Of a DNA stretch of 60,000 nucleotides, positions 56,901 to 60,000 are shown one piece after another. Every line of letters begins with the position of its first letter. Positions within the stretch are counted from its first letter, which is position 1. Both the position numbers and the translations under genes were made by a program. Source of the DNA: Hydractinia symbiolongicarpus. Taxonomy: Eukaryota > Cnidaria > Hydrozoa > Anthoathecata > Hydractiniidae. The notes below the pieces were generated by a model. The model searched no databases and was not told where the DNA came from. It worked only from the letters and a program-made list of their open reading frames with translations. The stretch is from contig NC_079881.1 in assembly GCF_029227915.1 (NCBI RefSeq), positions 32,527,501 to 32,587,500 on the forward strand. Reading direction: 5' to 3'.

Positions 56901-58260
56901 AATCTATTTCGCGTTAAATAAATTGATTTTACTTCTATTTTTTCTCCTATACATTTTATATGCACATCTTTTTTACCTGCACAAGTTTAACATTCATGAT
57001 ATTATGTCTATGAAAAAAAAGAAAAGAAAATCCAAGGCAAAATATTTTTATTTTTAGTTAAAATTTGTCCTGTTAAAGTAATGTGTTGTGTATCTAAATG
57101 TAAATATTAAAAATCCACTGTCATATTATTTTAGTTTCTATGTGGCGTAACAACCTGTTAAAGTGTTTGTGGATTACTCCTTGTATGGTTTCAATTGTTT
57201 GGGATACTTTTTGTTGCAAACACAACTACTATGCACATTATATGGTTCTTATTGGAAGACTTATTTAAAGAATTATGTTAATGTACAGTTTTTATTTTTA
57301 TGTTTACTAAATGAGATACACAAATTATATTGTAACTTAGATTATTTTTATCTTCATGTGAGACTTTTCGGCATGAGTTCGAAATATGACATTTAATATG
57401 ACATTGTTCAAAGAATTCATAAGGCTTATTTGGTTTAGTTTTTCACAGTCTAATTAACAGCCAGCTAGCTAAATATAATTTCGAAACTGCCAGTAAGATA
57501 GCCTTGGATTGTTTTTAAAACATGTTCTTATTCCATCCAACTTTAAGGGTTACATATTTTTCCGCCAAAAATTAACCCATGTGCTATTGAAATAAAGATG
57601 ACACCTATATCAATCTGCTATATCTTTCTTAGGATTGCTGCATTTTTTTTCCTTTCCTAGCATTTATGTCTACTTAATAACATGCTACATTGATTTAGGT
57701 GGTCTTGATCTCCCACAATTTCATACTTATATTTGTGCACACTTCACCAGAGTAATCAAATAATCTGTTTAATGTAATAATTGGATTAATATAACCTTTT
57801 TGATAATCTAGGATCTTTTGCATGTCGTCCTGTCGGACATATTTGTTGATATTTAAGTAAACTAGCAACCAGCCAAATCCTCTTACTGTAGAAAATGCTT
57901 AAAACACTTTTAGTAAAAAAATGTAAGCAGAATAACGTTGTTTACAGCGGAAAGATAAATCCTGTAGCTTTTCAAATTATATATACTGGGTAAAACACTG
58001 TAGTTCTCTCTCAAATTTTGGTAAAATATGGGAATTCTGCAAATTTGTCTGACAAAGGAACCCTTTTGTTTACGTTACCACAACAAAAGCAAACCCGTGG
58101 TTTTTGTTGTTTATAGCCTTGGCCACATTTAATATAATAAAATACAAAGTAAACAATATATTAGCACATGCCTTGTAATTTTGCAAGTTAAGTCAGGTAT
58201 GTCGAGATTATGGCGTCATCATAATCACGGTAATTTTGTGTCCTGAGATCTCAAGAGTTA
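53997..58260. other. 4.3-kb gap between the two transposase parts
   Basis: No gene is recognised. It holds an inverted pair of GAGAAAGTTTCGCGAA-like words (about 56300-56345 and 56860-56905) that may bound a 600-bp non-autonomous element, and dispersed CCGCCAAAAATT words (55872, 57550). The catalytic start of the DDE domain should lie here but is missing, so part was deleted or replaced by insertions. Confidence 0.45.
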
Positions 58261-58270
58261 GCGCATGCGC
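58261..58270. promoter_or_regulatory. NRF1-type palindrome GCGCATGCGC
   Basis: A perfect 10-bp match to the NRF1 consensus in an AT-rich setting. A partial GCATGC follows 15 bp later. It lies 60 bp before the transposase remnant and may be chance or part of an element. Confidence 0.3.
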
Positions 58271-58321
58271 AGAATGAGTTTCCCGCATGCAGGCGGAACT
58301 GAATGACCGTGCTTTGTATTT

Positions 58322-58740
58322 ACGCTATAAGAGCCATATAACATGCAAGGATCTACTTACAATAAAACCATCAGGTGCAATCACCTTTAGCTGTCAGTTA
58401 CACGAAGGTTCAATTTCTGACAAAGAAATTGTAGCTAGGTCAGGTATTTTTACCGAATAACTCTGGGATAAAGAAGATAGTTTGATGGCAGATTACAATT
58501 GCTGATCAGCTAAACTCACTAGGTGTCCACTTGAATATACTTTCTTTCCTTAGAAAAAAGATCATTTTTTTGAGAGAGATGTTGTTAAAAGTCAGACTAT
58601 TGCATCTGTTCGTATTCATGTTGGACGTGCAATTCAACGAGTCAAAAAGTTCAAATAGCTACAAAAGGAGATTCCTTTAACATTACATACCTCTATTAAC
58701 CAGGTTTGGACAGTGTCATGTATTTTATGTAACATGATGT
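58322..58740 (+). pseudogene. THAP-DDE transposase, C-terminal part
   Basis: The frame reads YKSHITCKDLLTIKPSGAITF, HEGSISDKEIVARSGIFTE*LWDKEDSLMADYNC and, after a frame change, ERDVVKSQTIASVRIHVGRAIQRVKKFK then IPLTLHTSINQVW. This is the second half of a DDE_Tnp_4 nuclease. The second Asp (MAD) is present. The glutamate expected in the RIHVERAI motif is Gly, so the catalytic site is lost. It is in the same strand and order as the part at 53.1-54.0 kb. Confidence 0.8.
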
Positions 58741-59197
58741 AAACTTTGATTAAAAAAGATCTGTGTATTAATTAATAGCATATATTATATGTGCATATGT
58801 GCATGTAGTATAATATTATATCAGACATACCACAGGAAAAAAATTCCAGATGAAACCGTCAATATAAGTAGATTTTAACGCTTTTTACGAATCACTAAGA
58901 ATATTTGAAGTTCGCTATTATTTTCAAGCATTTTTCGTGGTTGCCTTACGAAAATTAAGATTCAAAAATAATTTCCTGCAGTAATTGGTTGCAAAAATTT
59001 CTTCCCTTGCGGTATACCCTATTTATTAGTATACAGTATTATATACTATCTGTGTCCGATTCTGTAAAATATTTTTCTTCAAATTCAATTTTTAAAATTA
59101 GCAATCCCTTACATGCAACAAAATAACATTGCGTTACTTGTGCAAAACCCATAGCTAGCTGTATTTGAGTAAAATAACCAATTTGATGCTCCTATTT

Positions 59198-59488
59198 TCA
59201 AATATAGAACACCTTCTTTTTGACCAACCTAAAACTTTTCATCTTCAAGCAGTTCTCTAGGATTCTTTTTGTGTACAGATATTTCGTTTCAAGTAAAGCT
59301 GGTTTCTCAGAAATGTCTTGAACTAAACTCTCCGGACTAGCACCAAGCCGAAATAAATAAGGTTGAATAACTAGGCTAGTATCTCGTACTATTACATTCC
59401 TTTTGGTGTTATGAATCATGTATTCAAAGAACTTATTCCCTGCAAAACTTTCATATTCTTTGCCGTAATGTGTTTTTATCCTGACCAA
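59198..59488 (-). CDS. YqaJ-type nuclease fragment (ISL2EU second gene)
   Basis: A 96-aa frame has HYGKEYESFAGNKFFEYMI, LGASPESLVQD and PALLETKYLY. These match the YqaJ/lambda-exonuclease core: YGxxxE, SPDG and LEIK, whose Asp, Glu and Lys bind metal and cut DNA. Here SPE replaces SPD while E-T-K is kept, so activity is doubtful. The usual family is longer on both sides, so this is partial. ISL2EU transposons carry a THAP transposase and a YqaJ protein; the transposase end lies 460 bp away on the opposite strand, facing this frame. Confidence 0.65.
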   Translation of the reverse strand: MVRIKTHYGKEYESFAGNKFFEYMIHNTKRNVIVRDTSLVIQPYLFRLGASPESLVQDISEKPALLETKYLYTKRILENCLKMKSFRLVKKKVFYI

Positions 59489-59802
59489 CTGTGTTTCTTT
59501 CTAGTTCTTGTGAGTTGTCACTATTCTCAACGAAGATATATATATTTTCAAAAAAGATTATTTCTGTATCTTATATATTAATTACCTTGCCTGAGTAAAA
59601 TAGTGAGTCCACGACACGCAACTCACGGGTCACTTTCTTATGGCGTGGTCGAACGCTAAAATTTACTAAAAAAATAAGTAAGCCTTCCCATCCAATATCT
59701 GAAGGTCCCGTCCTCCATTTGGCTTATAGGCCGCATTGGGATTGTATTTGAAAATGCTTTCCATTCTTTTTGATTTAAATAATTCCACTCTCTAATATAA
59801 GA

Positions 59803-60000
59803 ATGTATATCACAATAAATGACGTAAATAGTAAAAAGACAATCTATTTGTATCACCCAATCACCAACCCACATGGCACAAAAGAAGTTGCGATCATAGA
59901 GACGTTTTTGGACAATGTTACATATGAAATCACAGCTCCACTAAAAGTGACCATTGGAAAAGATGAAAAGTTGCTACCGAAAGGAAAATACACCGGCAGG
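59803..60000 (+). CDS. Unidentified ORF running off the right edge
   Basis: From the ATG at 59803 (MYITINDVNSKKTIYLYH) the frame stays open for 66 codons to the window end, with ETFLDNVTYEITAPLKV and KLLPKGKYTGR. Composition looks like a real protein, rich in alternating beta-type residues with few rare runs. I do not recognise the family. No splice site is obvious in it. It may be the first exon or start of a mobile-element or host gene. Confidence 0.5.
   Translation, partial: MYITINDVNSKKTIYLYHPITNPHGTKEVAIIETFLDNVTYEITAPLKVTIGKDEKLLPKGKYTGR

Overview
The window is a gene-poor, AT-rich stretch of an animal nuclear genome. Spliced LIM-domain exons, tRNA-derived SINE copies, LINEs, Penelope-like, Helitron, Harbinger and THAP-transposase remains rule out a prokaryote. 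The mix of repeat families fits a cnidarian, perhaps a hydrozoan; that is an inference from style, not a proof.

One host gene is well supported: a LIM-only (LMO-type) gene on the minus strand, 32581 down to 26762. Three exons join in phase with GT/AG borders to give 194 residues with two complete LIM zinc fingers. Its first intron is 4 kb and holds two pre-miRNA-like hairpins and an antisense LINE fragment.

Layout. 0-6.5 kb is a dense repeat block: a CCTTGCC-rich minisatellite, a perfect 121-bp inverted repeat whose two copies look circularly permuted relative to a neighbouring 75-bp block, two tRNA-like SINE heads, a small ORF carrying a 2A ribosome-skipping motif, and a Helitron Rep remnant. 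6.5-10.1 kb has no genes and ends in a foldback element. 10.7-13.8 kb holds a Penelope-like fragment, a hAT-like MITE and a PIF/Harbinger transposon with both of its genes. 13.8-26 kb is mostly non-coding, with a 29-copy 14-bp minisatellite and several degenerate tandem repeats. 26.7-32.6 kb is the LMO gene. 36.8-41.2 kb is a nearly full-length LINE on the minus strand (PHD-like finger, APE endonuclease, reverse transcriptase), split by a TTAA-flanked element that carries five perfect TGACGTCA sites. 42.3-48.2 kb contains a decayed retroviral-type integrase protein, a THAP-DDE transposase, a GIY-YIG-like Penelope fragment and a Gag-like zinc-knuckle fragment. 50.4-51.8 kb has a TTAA-flanked MITE and a fossil transposase-like gene. 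53.1-59.5 kb holds N- and C-terminal parts of a second THAP-DDE transposase followed by an opposed YqaJ-type nuclease, the gene pair known from ISL2EU transposons. An unidentified ORF runs off the right end from 59803.

Most coding signals are therefore decayed mobile elements nested in one another. The items most worth attention are the 2A ORF, the LMO gene with its intronic hairpins, the permuted satellite-like inverted repeat, the THAP plus YqaJ pair, and the unidentified ORF at the right edge.
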